From Temnopleurus reevesii (lineage: Eukaryota > Echinodermata > Echinoidea > Temnopleuroida > Temnopleuridae), in assembly GCA_036244855.1 (NCBI GenBank), contig BQKZ01001487.1, positions 34,425 to 98,424 on the forward strand: a stretch of DNA of 64,000 nt, written 5' to 3'. Both the position numbers and the translations under genes were made by a program. Below are positions 48,340 to 60,358 of this stretch, piece by piece; positions within the stretch are counted from its first letter, which is position 1; every line of letters starts with the position of its first letter. The notes beneath the pieces are model-generated. The model was not told the origin of the DNA. It made no database searches and saw nothing but the letters and a program-made list of their open reading frames with translations.

Positions 48340-51250
48340 GTAAATCTGCAGTAGTAACTATATTCAAGTCTCGTCGTCGTAATTCATCACCTAGTATTTC
48401 TCCAGGGCTGTCCGGTATGTTTTGGGGCTTGATCGCACCCAGGCCATATTCTGCAACCAGCACAAACTGAAAACAAGACCAAAAAGAAATCTGCAGCGGA
48501 CCTTTGAGCCTTGTACCTGACCCCCCTGCCCCTTCGCCCCCCCCCCTTTCCCTCATGAGCCCCTACCAGCCCCATCCAACCCCTACCCAAGTCTTTCAAA
48601 TATTTGGAATGTGAATTGTGAACCAGTCCTGTATGAAACTGAAATATCTTGCCCCTGGCCCCTCCTCAGATTATCCGTTTCACAACCACCCACTTCGGAA
48701 TGATATTCTGTTCTGCCCGCACATTCATTCTTTGGAAGAAACTCCAACTACGACACTCTTTGAAACCTTTCATTCTTTGTGGTCTGTTGGAAGAAAGAAA
48801 AAAAAAGACATAGTAAGTAATTGTCCAGACTTCTGCAGAATCAAATTGTATTTGAAGACCCTACAAGAAAACTTGTGCTAAATACAATGAACTTGCAGAA
48901 TCAAGATGATTTTTTATTACATGAAGAAAGCTAGTTCTCTTTTGTATGTTATAATGTAATCTCTCTTCTACCCTTTTGAAATATGACATTAAAAACAGAT
49001 TTTTATTTCATATCAGAAGTATTTTTTAGATCATAATACAGAACTTTAGCCTTTATTCTTTTCACACCTCCCTTTGTCCCAACCAACTCCTATTTCCAGA
49101 CCTCTTTGGGAAATAGCTCCATTAAAAATTCAGACCTCTCCATAATTTTTCGTTCACAATTCTGAACTAGATCAAAGTATAATCTAAGTAATATTTTTTT
49201 CATTACTAATTGTCAAATTAATTTCTACCAATTTTTACCAATCCTCCCTATACTGGCTGGTCTGAAAACAAACCCCTAAAATTTATACCCAATTCTTGCA
49301 TCAGCTGAAATGCATCAGCATTTTGGATGGTGCCAATGGTGATGTTGTGCATGCTGTTTGGGACATTTGCTATTCACATCGAGTGTAAAAGTGGTATTTT
49401 TTCTTCTTTTTTTCCATATTAATCATGTGGTGTAATGATTTCATTAGCATTCCTCCGGTTGATAATTGTACAATTTTATTTTCATGACAATCCAAGGAAT
49501 TAGGACATATTGTGACCAAGCTTTAGTGGGTCAGACATAAAAATTGATCAAAATTTTGGTTAAAATGGGGAATAAAAAAATGGTACATTCTTGCGTATTT
49601 GTGAATTATTATATGATTTTATTGATTTTTGGAAATGGACATACAAGAGCAAAAATGTTTTGTTGCAAAGTCCAAAGACCAGTGATTTATTTGAAGCTTT
49701 TTCTTCAACATGAAAATGAATATTTTGACAATTGTAATGAAATAGGATTTCCATTCGTTCAAGGAATGAGAGAAAAACAGCAATTGAAATTTCATCTGAC
49801 TTTCAATTTTCGCGAGTATCGATGGCGATCCGGAAATCACACCGGTCTATTCACGGAAGGGCATGCATCACAAAAGAGAAAACAAGCTCGGCCCTTAACA
49901 AGAATAGAATTACGCATGCGAAAACTTCCCGTTGCAATCGCAGAGAGGGGACTTTAGCGCCAATTATGATGAGGCTGTCACATTTGGTGAATGGCGTTAC
50001 GGATGGGGGGAATGTCAGGGGGTCAGAGTAGAGCGCCACTTCGGCCCAATCTGGAGGCAAAATTCTCACTTATATGATGAAAACCATCAATCACTTCTTG
50101 CCTGCCTATTTTGTTACAAACTTTTTTTGTCTTCTCCTCGTTAGCCGATCCTCCTCTTTCACATTCTTCAGCTTGCGATGACTTGCTACAAGTCATATCT
50201 CCCATCCCCCGGCTTGAAATACAGAAACAACTCCCAACCTTGTCTATTTGCTACTTAGGCTATTCTTATTACTGTAAGTGTGAGTATATGGATTAATTGT
50301 TTTCCCCGAAAGTGGATATAGACCTCCTAGCGGTGCTGACAATTCTCACTTGAGCTGTTAACTTCTCAAACCAGTGGAAATTGAAAGAGAAGTCACAATT
50401 TGTGAGAGCGGATGATCGCAGAGTGCCTGGTTGTTGGCTTGTTAGAGGCAAATTATAGGCTCTCCACATTTTCAGTTATTGAAAATATATATCATTGATA
50501 TGATGATGATGTTATGGGATTGAGGGGGTGACTCGTTTTAAAGTCTCAGTTATTTTCTCTTGTGTGGCTTGATATAATGTTTCACTGTAATGTACTCATG
50601 TCTCCATTTTGTTTGGAAGTTAACCGTGTTTGCCCTTGGCCATTTAAACCCATATCCAAATCTTTCTCCTATATATATGCTTGAGAATATTCAACAAAGA
50701 TGGAAATAGAAGTTGATGAATATTTTGATATGTCATGTATACTTCTTCATCTCATCCACTTTGCACTGTCCTTTTCTGATAAATGACCATGCATTCCCAG
50801 AAAATCTAACAAGATCTATTATCGTGTTTTGCAATGAATTTCACTGAAATAAGTGAATTTTGAGAAAAAAGAGGAAATTAATAAAAGGGGAGTAGGTTTA
50901 TAAAAATTGTATACAAGCATTAATGAAATGAAGAGTTAGGGTTAATTGAGGTATTTTGCATGGAGGCAGGTCGTCTGGGGACGAAGGAGCTTGCGTGGTT
51001 CAAGAGGACAAACCAGCACGGTACACATGTTTCCAATCTACGCCGAGATGGCAGGCTTTCATGTACCGGTAGTATTAATCTACTGTGTAAACCTTAGATG
51101 ATGCGTCACAAATTACCAGTGATTATGCATTTAGTTCAATAAATGAAATATGATCTGGGAAGAATGTGGATGATTGGGGAGGGGTTAGTGAGGGGGGATT
51201 GTGCAGGGGAAAGAGTAAGGAGATGCAATAAGGAGATTATGATGCTGAGG

Positions 51251-51362
51251 AAGGGGGTAGAGTAAATGGATGGTGTATATTAGATTGGATGGGGACGGGG
51301 AAGGGGGTAGAGTAAATGGATGGTGTATATTAGATTGGATAGGGATGGGGAAGGGGGTGGAG
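51251..51362. repeat. Tandem 50-bp repeat (2.2 copies)
   Basis: aagggggtagagtaaatgga... at 51251-51300 is repeated at 51301-51350 with two mismatches near the end (ggggacgggg / agggatgggg). A third start, aagggggtggag, follows at 51351. The wider stretch 51170-51480 is purine-rich. Confidence 0.9.
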
Positions 51363-52974
51363 CAGATATGGTATGAGAGCGTAGGGGTATGGGAACATGA
51401 TGGGCGTAGGAGGTTTTGGGAAAGATTGGGAGGGGTTGGTAGGCTTGAGAAAGTGGGATGGGTGTATAATAGCAATGCTAGGAATTGAGTAGTATAGAAA
51501 ACTGTCAATTAGTTCAGATTTATTGCATTACAAATGGGTGCCCTGGTTTTGAAGTTGTCTCACTAGACTTGCAGATATTTTTTTTTCAATGATTAAAACA
51601 GAACAACCTGCAATCTACATGCAAAATCTATTTATGGGAGATACGTTTAGGCCTATGTAGTGATATGTAGGCCAAAGTTTTATGAATACTAAGACTTGAT
51701 TGAGTGGAAAAAATATTAGTTCTTGTAGAATGAGGGCAAGGAAAATGTAGAAATCATTGTAATAATGTGAATCCAATCTATCCTTTGAAATAATGTATAA
51801 CAACAAATATCTTTTAAAAATCAGAAAATGCAGGGGGATGGAAATAGGACAAAATATAGAATCTGGGCAGGCAGACATGGGTCGGCCTTGGATCGGGTTT
51901 AATTTTATTGGATCTGGGTAATTAAAGGTGGAGACAGTCATCTTGCGCTCACATCCTGACTGACCCACTTGCTCCACCGGCTAACCCTGCCCCCACCAAT
52001 CCCAGACCTGACAGCCACGTCAAACTCAAGCAAACCCTAATTTGTCCGATAGCAGAAACAGGTTCATCGGGACATGTTCGTCTGTCCGGCTGCTACCGCT
52101 GCTGCGGCGGATGAGGGGGGAAGATCTGGGAAAGAGAACAGGAAGAATTTGTTTGATTACGTATAAGCATGAGGAGGGGTAGGATGAGTGGGTAAAAAGA
52201 AATCTGATTTAATTATCGGGGAAATAAATCCTGATTTTTATGCTACTACATATAGATTGAGCTGGTTCTCTAGAAAAGATGTTGGTAAGAGACAGATGCA
52301 TTATTTAAAAAAAAATGATTTACCTGTAAAAGAATTTAATGCATTAATGCATAGTAATATTTCTTAAAATAAAAAAAAAATAATTTTGATACATTGCTTA
52401 TTTTTAGGCTCTGGTTGAATTTTGAATGTTTTTAAATTACATTATACATTATACATTATAGTGTATGGTGAATACAAAAATTACTGTACAATTACAGATA
52501 AACATGTGAAATGGAGCTTGAAAAGTAAAGTAATTGTCAGATGTCCATCGGCTTTCATCCATTCTAAATTTTATTTTCTAAATAAACCGTGTTCCAAAAA
52601 TGAAACAAAAGAATATGCTGAAAAAACAGATCAATGAAACCAAACTATGCATAATTTTTTGTTAGCCTGATAAATGGACCATCCTAGTCTATCAGTTATT
52701 TTGTTATTTTGTTATTTTGGAGGATCCATATCTTAAATCTTGTGAAGAAAGCAGACAAGCAACTCAAACCTTGATAATGTTTGGAAGGGTTATGTGAGGT
52801 CACATTGGGTCATCTGGGGTCGTGTCAAGAGGTCATGAGATAGTGGCTCTCTGTGCAAGAAATGGGTGTTCTGATTATTTTTTGAAGGCAATGCAGAAAT
52901 ATTTTGAGAATCCCCTAGGGGTATAAACATATCTAGAGCTTTTTATTTTCTTGACTCTGTCATACTTTTTGTCT

Positions 52975-53220
52975 CACTATGTCTGTTCCTCCCTCTCTCC
53001 TTCCACTATTCATTCCTCTTTTCATCCTTTCTTCTAAGTTATCTCTCTCTCCCTCCATCTATCTTTATCTCTTTCTCTCCATCACCTTAGTCCTTTCGCT
53101 GTCTTTTCCTGTGTCCTTACACTCTTTCTATTCATTTATTCTTTCCTATATCTTTCTCCCTTTCACCTCTTCTTTCTTCATTCCAGTCACTCCTTTTCCC
53201 TCCCCTTGTTCCCTCCTTCT
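52975..53220 (+). repeat. TC-rich pyrimidine tract
   Basis: About 245 nt of pyrimidine-rich sequence (ctccctctctcc, atctctctctccctcc, ctttctctcc). The Ser/Leu/Phe-rich frame of 96 codons here is compositional. Confidence 0.85.
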
Positions 53221-54381
53221 TTTGGCCACCACACATACTATTGGTCTTCAAAAATCAATGATGAACTGAGCAATATTTTGGTCTAACAAATCGTACAAGT
53301 TCCCTTGCCAATTCTGCTACACCATGGAACAAATTCAGGTCATATTATCCTATCGGGAGATAGTTCAGAAGTTATCATTAACTATCATTTTCCAATAAAA
53401 TAACATTTCCCTTTATTTTGATATGAACTTGATGTTTCCCTTGCTCCTTTTTTTAATTGCTTGTGACCTACTTCTGCCCACATCACAGAATGTCTGGATA
53501 ATGTTTGGAAGAAAATGAAATTTGAGAGTTGTTTACTTATATTCCAAATATTTTCCAAGAATATAGAGGGAAAAGGTTTAAAATAAGGTAGTTGGTCCAT
53601 TAAATCTTGGATATTTCAGTAGCCAGCTGTGTCCTGTAAAAGCAACCGCTCTCTTTTGCTCACTTTCTCTGTGCATACCTATTTATATATTTTCATTAAC
53701 TCAAGGGTAGCATATGAAATTATGACATTTGTGGTTAGAATTTTCCCTATAGAAAGTTTTTATTTTCTCCTTCATATGAGAATGACTGATTTTGCCCATG
53801 AGATGGCGCCATACAACTTACTCAGAAAGAGGCTCTGAAGAAAAATGATTGCTGAAAATTTGCACAAATATGTCTCTGCTCCTTTTTTTTTACCTTTTAG
53901 TTTAAAATGCTTTGACTTTATTTACTTGATTATGTTGCCCGAGGTCTTTTTTACTAATTTTTTTTCACAGACATCGAAACTGCATTTCTTTCAGGCCTAT
54001 GTCATCCTAAAAAGTATTGAAGTCTGTAATTCTTTCAGGGTGATGTGTTTATATTGTGAAGTGTACTTTTATTTGTATAATTCACTTGTAAATTGTTCGA
54101 TTTAATCTTGTATAATTATCTCTAAGTTCTGAACAAATTCTATTCTAACTTGATGTTTATTCTATGCATTTGATATAACTCTACTTTGCTATTTTGTTGC
54201 AGACCGAAAAATGCAGAAATAAAACCTATTCAATATTTTTGTGGATTCTTTTAGAACAATTTATGCAAAAATGTTCATGTATCTCTCAGTCTATTTTGCT
54301 TTGCTCATTTTAATTTGATTAAATTCAAGAAGTTATTTAACAAAAATTTTGGTTTTATTTTTCTTCAAATTTTATCTGCAG

Positions 54382-54527
54382 TTCCAGGAATGTCCGGTGG
54401 CATGGCATACAGTCCCGATGGTCAACCAATGGGTGGTTTCATGATGGACGGACAACCAGGACCCCCCATGCACCATCACCTTCGACCTCCGGGGTCAAAT
54501 GATTGTGACCCCAGACATCTTTATTGA
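54382..54527 (+). CDS. Meis: MEIS-class homeobox gene, C-terminal coding exon with stop
   Basis: Coding part of the exon, phase 1 in. With the G carried over it encodes VPGMSGGMAYSPDGQPMGGF, MMDGQPGPPMHHHLRPPG and SNDCDPRHLY, then TGA at 54525-54527. YSPDGQPMGGFMMDGQ matches the conserved C-terminal motif of vertebrate MEIS proteins (YNPDGQPMGGFVMDGQ), and LRPPG corresponds to the IRAPG where the vertebrate proteins splice into variable tails. The last ten residues here resemble no known MEIS tail and may be read-through of what is an exon end in other species. MEIS C-termini carry transcriptional activation function. The stop is clear in this exon, but an isoform using an earlier donor is possible (see findings). 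Confidence 0.93.
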
Positions 54528-54571
54528 GTAGAATGTAGATAGATATAGATGGTGCACAGCCTCATGGAATG
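54528..54571 (+). other. Proximal 3' UTR of the MEIS-class gene, up to a candidate donor
   Basis: 44 nt after the stop codon there is a good donor (atg|gtaggtatg) at 54572. If used, the exon junction falls inside the ~50-nt limit below which a downstream junction does not normally trigger nonsense-mediated decay. Confidence 0.5.
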
Positions 54572-55160
54572 GTAGGTATGATTATTTTCTACCTTATGAC
54601 TTCTTTTGTTAGTCAAACAGTCATGTTTGCCCAAATTCAAACTACGTATTCAGCTGTGAACGAATAACGATATTTAAAATCAAAATTACATACAATAGTG
54701 TTGCTAGGTCAGACAAACATTGTATCTTCCCCAACATAGCAAAAACCACTTTATGTAATGCACATATTCAAATATGATTATCAGTCATCAGGTGAACAAA
54801 CAAATTGCCATTGTGCATCTGACTAAGATTTAAGATGTGTGCAGAAAAGTTTACTATCTTACAAAAGTGGTTTACCCAGTGCGATTGGTCACAAGATGTG
54901 AACAATAGAATTGAATGAAACATTTAAAAAGCCAATGACAGTAGTCAAATATTATTTCTTGTTTTTGATTGGAAATGTCAAATTTCCTTATCCCAATGAA
55001 AAACAATATATGGAAGAGTCATTAAAGAATTATAAACAAAATATGACATTTCAGAAAGATGTATCAAGTCAAACCCTGTGATCCATACCTTGATCTTAAT
55101 TGATCACCCACCCTCTTGTGCTATACATCCACCTGTCGCCCCAATGTCAAGGTTATACCC

Positions 55161-55245
55161 TAGTCCCACAAACTGGCATTTCCCGTCGGCTCCCAAAAGA
55201 TGCAGCGGGGGATGCCGTGTAGTCCCACATGTTGCCATTTCCTGT
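55161..55245. repeat. Local direct repeat, 59-bp period
   Basis: tagtcccacaaactggcatt... at 55161-55186 and tagtcccacatgttgccatt... at 55220-55245 match at most positions (tagtcccaca, gccattt/ggcattt, cc(c/t)gt). Together they suggest an old tandem duplication. Confidence 0.6.
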
Positions 55246-55536
55246 ACCCTGCTACGTGTTAGTCGGAACGTTTCTGCAGTTGGGTTGTGGGTTGTTTTCA
55301 TGCCCAGTTCCCGTTTGTTTAACGTGATTGAGCTTCATTCTTTGTTGAAATGTGCTAGATAAACCTTGATTAGAAATATGAATGAAAAAAACATGTCGAT
55401 ACACCTTAGAAATTAAGGGCTGCATTGAAAATTATAACAAAATACATAATTATTTAACGTTTAATTTGGAGGAAAGTAGAGTGTCTACGGCAATCTCCTT
55501 CAATGAATAAGAGTACTTTTAAATTCATTGAAACTA

Positions 55537-55982
55537 TTAAAGGGGAAATAACCCCAGAAACTAATGTACTGTCAGTGGATGGAGAATAATACAATCACCA
55601 AACTGAAAATTCAAGCAAAATCGAATGATGTAATAAAAAGTTATGAATTTTCTGAGTTGAGATTGGCTCCTTGAGTTGGCAACCTGCAGGCACAAAATGG
55701 CTGTCAACTTGGAGAACTTTTTATTCATTTTATACACAAAAAATGATTAACATTTTCCACTTTTCCTGTTCAGTCTTATGCAACCACATAACTTTAGTAA
55801 ATATTCCAGAGAGAATATCCTCATTTGGTTGTCTATCACAGATGGAAATATTACTGTTGCTTTGACAATTCATATAACTTTCTGATCAGATTATCCGATA
55901 GTACCAATTTTCACAGGTTATTCATCTTATTTTTCTTCATCTACTGACATCACATCAATTTATGGGTGAAGTTCCCCTTTAA
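55537..55982. mobile_element. MITE-like element with TTAA flanks and long terminal inverted arms
   Basis: TTAA+AGGGGAA at 55537-55547 is mirrored by TTCCCCT+TTAA at 55972-55982. Beyond the ends, the two arms remain complementary over roughly 100 nt when the right arm is reversed: accccag/cacccat, then gtcagtggatggagaa against gtcagtagatgaagaa, and aaaagttatgaatt against aaagttatatgaatt. TTAA target duplication and non-coding content suggest a non-autonomous piggyBac-type MITE. The superfamily call is inference from the target site alone. Confidence 0.7.
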
Positions 55983-57582
55983 CATCATTTGATTGCATAT
56001 TGTAGAGAAAACAAGACGGCTGTTGCGGTGTTGTCATTCCCTGACTAAAATTGGCCACAACTACTGATTTCCTGCTCACTGGGGTCATTATGAGAAATTT
56101 GACCCGACCGTTATCCCTATAACTGCTTTGTTTGTTTGAGCATGACTTTGCAGTTTTGAGAGTGTTTTAAGTTCACCTTTTTTTCTGAAGTATTTTGCCA
56201 AATTATAAATGCAATGCAAATCTAGAAATATAGAATAAGCCAATTGAGAAGAATATATTTTTTGTGTATCTGTGATATTTTTTAAATTAGATATTTATCC
56301 TTTACTTATTTTCAGCTATATACCCAAACGGATATGAATTGAAAATGTGAATATTATTAAAAAATGTCTATGTTTGGTTGAACATTTTATGTGTTTAAAC
56401 AATTTAATTAATAATTCCTTTTTTCTGTCTGATTTTTCTCTTCCCTTGCAGAGTCAAAATAAGCAGCTCTCTTCAATTGGACGCAGAAGGTGGTCACATG
56501 ACTCTGGCGGCCTTCATTGATTGGCCGAGCTGCATTTCATTTCAACTCTACCTCTCTATTGCATATCCCGCACCCATTCTGCTTCTACACAGCGAACGAC
56601 CCAAGATTATTCTGGAATGTGTCCAGATTGGGCAGCAGAAGATCACGCTTCAGCTTTTCACTGCTTGACCATTCTCATGCTTTGTATCAAGTGAAGGTAG
56701 AAATCTTTCTTGTTATCGCAAAAATCTGCGGAACTCCTAGTCATTTCGTTGTGATGGTACTGAAAATGCTCCCCAAACTTCTGCAGTTTGGAGAGAACAC
56801 CTTCTTTGGAAAAGCACCGCCCTCTTGTGTCCATGCATCACCCCAGCATCGTACGTCAGACAGCAGTCGCATCTGAAGAGAAAACCCAAAAACTTTTTTG
56901 CATTAAGACTAATAAAGACTTGCATTACGAGCGAAGATATAGAAAGAAAAATGGTTTTTGAAAGATGCCAATGCCAACTGCATAGTTGCATTGATCTGAG
57001 CCATGTCCGCAAGATGCTGAATCTTCTAAGGTGTTTCAGTGGGGCTGTAGTGGCTTGGGAATTGTACTTGTAGGGTTTTGATCAAGGATGGAGATCCCAG
57101 AGCCAGTGCTCAAGGCATGTTGTATCAGTCCTGTCTAGACAGTCTAAACTCCAGCAATGAATGGCAAGATTGCGCAACACAGAGAACATTTCTGATCCCA
57201 GACTCCTGATATAGACAGTCTCCATTCTAAAACTCAAGCTAGCAAGGAACAGCAAGATAAGGGCTACATCAGTATCATTTCTGAATCCACAAATGACCCT
57301 ACGCTTTCTCCTTTAATCACTAAAAGCAGGCCATTATTTCTGTAAAGACAGGTTATAGATTATTTCTAAATATTCTACAAGTATTGCCACAGCTGGTACA
57401 ATTCTGTACCGCAGTCTGTTGATATCAATGAGAGAAAGTGGTGCAAAGTTCATACAATGACTACACCTGTTTCGAGCAGCAAAACCTGCTCTCAAAAAAA
57501 AATCTGCTCTCTGTATGTGTATTTGTATTTATGTGAGAGTTTAGCACTAGAACAGTTTTAAGATATGCCTGGAAATTTTCAG

Positions 57583-57588
57583 AATAAA
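57583..57588 (+). terminator. Candidate polyadenylation signal AATAAA
   Basis: Exact AATAAA in the putative 3' UTR. No pronounced GT-rich downstream element. Confidence 0.25.
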
Positions 57589-58147
57589 TTTAATGAGCAT
57601 ATGCACACTCAATGGGATGATTTCACTCAAGGAGATAATTGATCAGAATCGGTAACCTGAATCCTTCAGATGTATTGTACATAGATAAATGAGACTATAG
57701 AGAGATTAAATGTCTCTAAGCCTCAAAATCAGTAGCCAAGATAGTATGAAAGGATGATATAGAAAATCAAATCACTGTGCCAAATACATGTGAAATGCAA
57801 AGAATACCAAAACTATATATTTGTGAAATCTGTGAACTTAGTATCAGAATTTTGGATGAGAATAGATCACACTGCCAGTAGATGTGATGTGAAACATATC
57901 CTTTTGTATGTTGACTTACTCGCAAACCTAAGCACCAGTGTCATGAATGTGTAGTCACAGGATAGACCTTTGTGGTAGAATGTTCAAGATTAGTTTTCTT
58001 TTGTATCAAAGTGTCCTCAAAATGATCAATATTACATTTTCCTTGTTGATTGTCTGTGACTTTGCAAGGAAGCATTTATTTTGCATGTCCTGTGCTGCAT
58101 CAGTTTGTCTACATGTTTGGTTGTAGAAAAAACAAAGAATTGTCGTT

Positions 58148-58153
58148 AATAAA
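58148..58153 (+). terminator. Candidate polyadenylation signal AATAAA
   Basis: Exact AATAAA about 3.6 kb past the stop in genomic distance (about 1.7 kb into the distal UTR exon), followed by a T-rich stretch some 35 nt later. Confidence 0.35.
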
Positions 58154-60234
58154 GCTAACATTCACCTAGAAACCTTTTAATGTATATCAATTTTAAGTCT
58201 GAAATATATTCAGACACAGTAAACTGAAGTAAATTACTTGCATTCAGGCCTTCACAATGTTTCTACCAGACCACAGAAAGTAGCCTTTCTTTTGTTCAGC
58301 AAACAGGTGTCACACATGTTTTACATTTCTTTGCCGAATAAGATGGAAGAATATTTCATTATGGAGTCATTATGGAGGCTTGAATAGAAAGTTTACATTT
58401 TCCAATGTCTTTGTCCTTCATGTTAACTGTGCGAGGACTTTTTCAAATAACACGATTTGATTCTCAACATAAGAATCGAAACAATTAAAATAGGTTGATA
58501 TTCATCCATTTTTGTACACATCTTTGTCCTTTATGTCACCCAGAAGTTGTCAATTCCGGTTTTGATGAAGGCATTGTCTAGAAGCTTTAAGTTCATCATT
58601 CAAATTTGTGCTTTGACAATTTTGTTAGATATATACTTTAAATGGCCAGTGATACTATCAGACAGGTCTCCTTAAAAACAACCTTTATTTGCAACTTCAT
58701 TGAGCAGAGAGTCCCCTTCTACGCATTATTCAAGATGTTGATAGATAAATGTTTTAATACACTAACATGTAGGTAAACTTGCAATTGTTAAAAACAATGG
58801 CTGAAACTTTCATTCCATTAAAAAAAAGCATGTGTCTCTTTTATTTATTTGTCATTCACTCTCTCATTTGTGTTTTTAGCACAAAAAATGTATTTATTTT
58901 CTGTTTGTGTTTTTCCTGTATATTTAAATCCTTTAAGATGTAACACCTCCAAGGTGTCTATCTCTAACGTGTCTTAAATCAGACACAGGAGTAAACTAGT
59001 TTATAAGATCTTTCATAAAAGGTTTGCATATATACCATAGATAAAACTTTAATCATTGCATCACTAAGTCACTTTATGACTTAGTTTTAAACCCTATAAT
59101 ACTTAGACCATTATAGGACCAAGGATATTGTAAATTATTCCTTTTAAGTGATTCTTTTTAAACTCCCTTCTTGCCATTAAAAAAAAATCTGTGTCAGTGG
59201 AAAGTTACAATCAATCGCATCTTTTAGCAACACCCCTGATTTTAAAGTTTGAATGTTATTGATGAATGTTCAGATTATAAATCTGATAGTTTTCTCCCAT
59301 GATTCCCTTTCCAGCGGGTTTTACTTTTTCATAGATTTGTCTTTCTATTTGTAGTTTCCAATTGGAATTAAATTTGTCGAACAAAATTTGTTCAATTGTT
59401 AAGCAGAAATTGGTGACGGGCTACGCAAAAGAATGTAGGTCAATTTCACTAATATTAAAAGTAGAATTAATGTTTTCTTATTCTCTTTCTTGCTGAATGT
59501 TCACAATGTATTTGAATTCTGCTATTGGATAACATTTAAATCTGCTAATGTTTCTATGAATCTTACATGAAAGTTGAATCAATTAATTAACCAATTAAAT
59601 AATTCATTCACTAATGCATGGGTCCACTTTTAAGTGCTCAGAAGGAATGGAAAGCCTTTTTGTCTGTTTAAGCTTCGTATATTTGTTTGTGTAATATGGA
59701 TGTTGACTTGAGACTGGCAGCGGCGAGACATTACTCCTGTGCACCCAGAATTATCTAATTATACTGGTCTGCTAGATTGTCTTTTTTTATCCCTCAAGTT
59801 TTCTTGCCAAATGACTTTCATTTTTCTTCATTCTTCATTATTTGTTATATCTCCCCCACCTTCGAACCTATACTTTCTATTGGTTTGTATAGGAAAGTGA
59901 GGTTTATTATTGTACAAAGTTTGACATTTCTATTTATTCCAATAATCACTCTTACGACACCACTATGTTTGTTAGTTATATGTATTAGATATCTGAATGA
60001 AATTCATTTTACCTCTGTATGACATAGAATCTTTTTTTTTTAGTTTTTCTTTTTTTGAAAAGGGGAAAGAAAATCATGTCCTATCATTTTCGTTACAAGT
60101 GTAATACTATTGTCATTCTAAATGTAATTATCGCAAGACTGGAAGAGATGTATCTCTTTCTATTGCATGTGTGTTTTTGTCTCAATTACTCTACAAAATT
60201 ATTGCCTCTGCGTCCATCTATATGTCTGTCCATG

Positions 60235-60276
60235 TGTATGTATGTATGTATGTATGTATGTAAGTATGTATGTATT
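60235..60276 (+). repeat. (GTAT)n microsatellite
   Basis: About ten GTAT units with one interruption (gtaagtatg), lying in the putative 3' UTR. Confidence 0.95.
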
Positions 60277-60352
60277 ATATTGAATGTCTTAAAAACATTT
60301 TCTTTGCCTTTATGTGTGTGTGAGAGTGGTGTAAATCCAGAGCACAGATGAT

Positions 60353-60358
60353 AATAAA
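60353..60358 (+). terminator. Candidate polyadenylation signal AATAAA
   Basis: Exact AATAAA shortly after a tgtgtgtgagagtggtg stretch. Downstream sequence is A-rich. Confidence 0.25.

Larger units (their letters stand above)
48340..54381 (+). other. 6.0-kb intron after the homeodomain
   Basis: Donor gtaaat and acceptor ttatctgcag. Vertebrate MEIS genes have alternative C-terminal exons in this part of the gene, so I looked for GMG/QWHYM-like or other in-frame cassette exons and did not recognise one. The intron includes CpG-bearing unique islands at 49820-50060 and 51890-52130, a 50-bp tandem duplication, and a TC tract. The open frame of 137 codons at 49544-49957 shows no family resemblance. 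Confidence 0.85.
54572..56451 (+). other. Putative 1.9-kb 3' UTR intron
   Basis: Bounded by gtaggt at 54572 and a strong pyrimidine tract plus acceptor (tctcttcccttgcag) at 56451. It contains a TTAA-flanked inverted-repeat element (55537-55982) and a 59-bp-period duplication near 55161 and 55220. If transcripts do not splice here, all of it would be 3' UTR. Confidence 0.5.

Noticed and set aside
48308..48599. Minus-strand Gly/Arg-rich frames over the recognition-helix exon
   Set aside because: Antisense shadow of the MEIS exon and a C-rich stretch. The plus strand carries the conserved homeodomain.
49544..49957. 137-codon frame, one of the longer non-repeat frames in the window
   Set aside because: No family motif recognised, low-complexity AT-rich start, and not bounded by good splice sites. 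Length is within chance for a 64-kb window.
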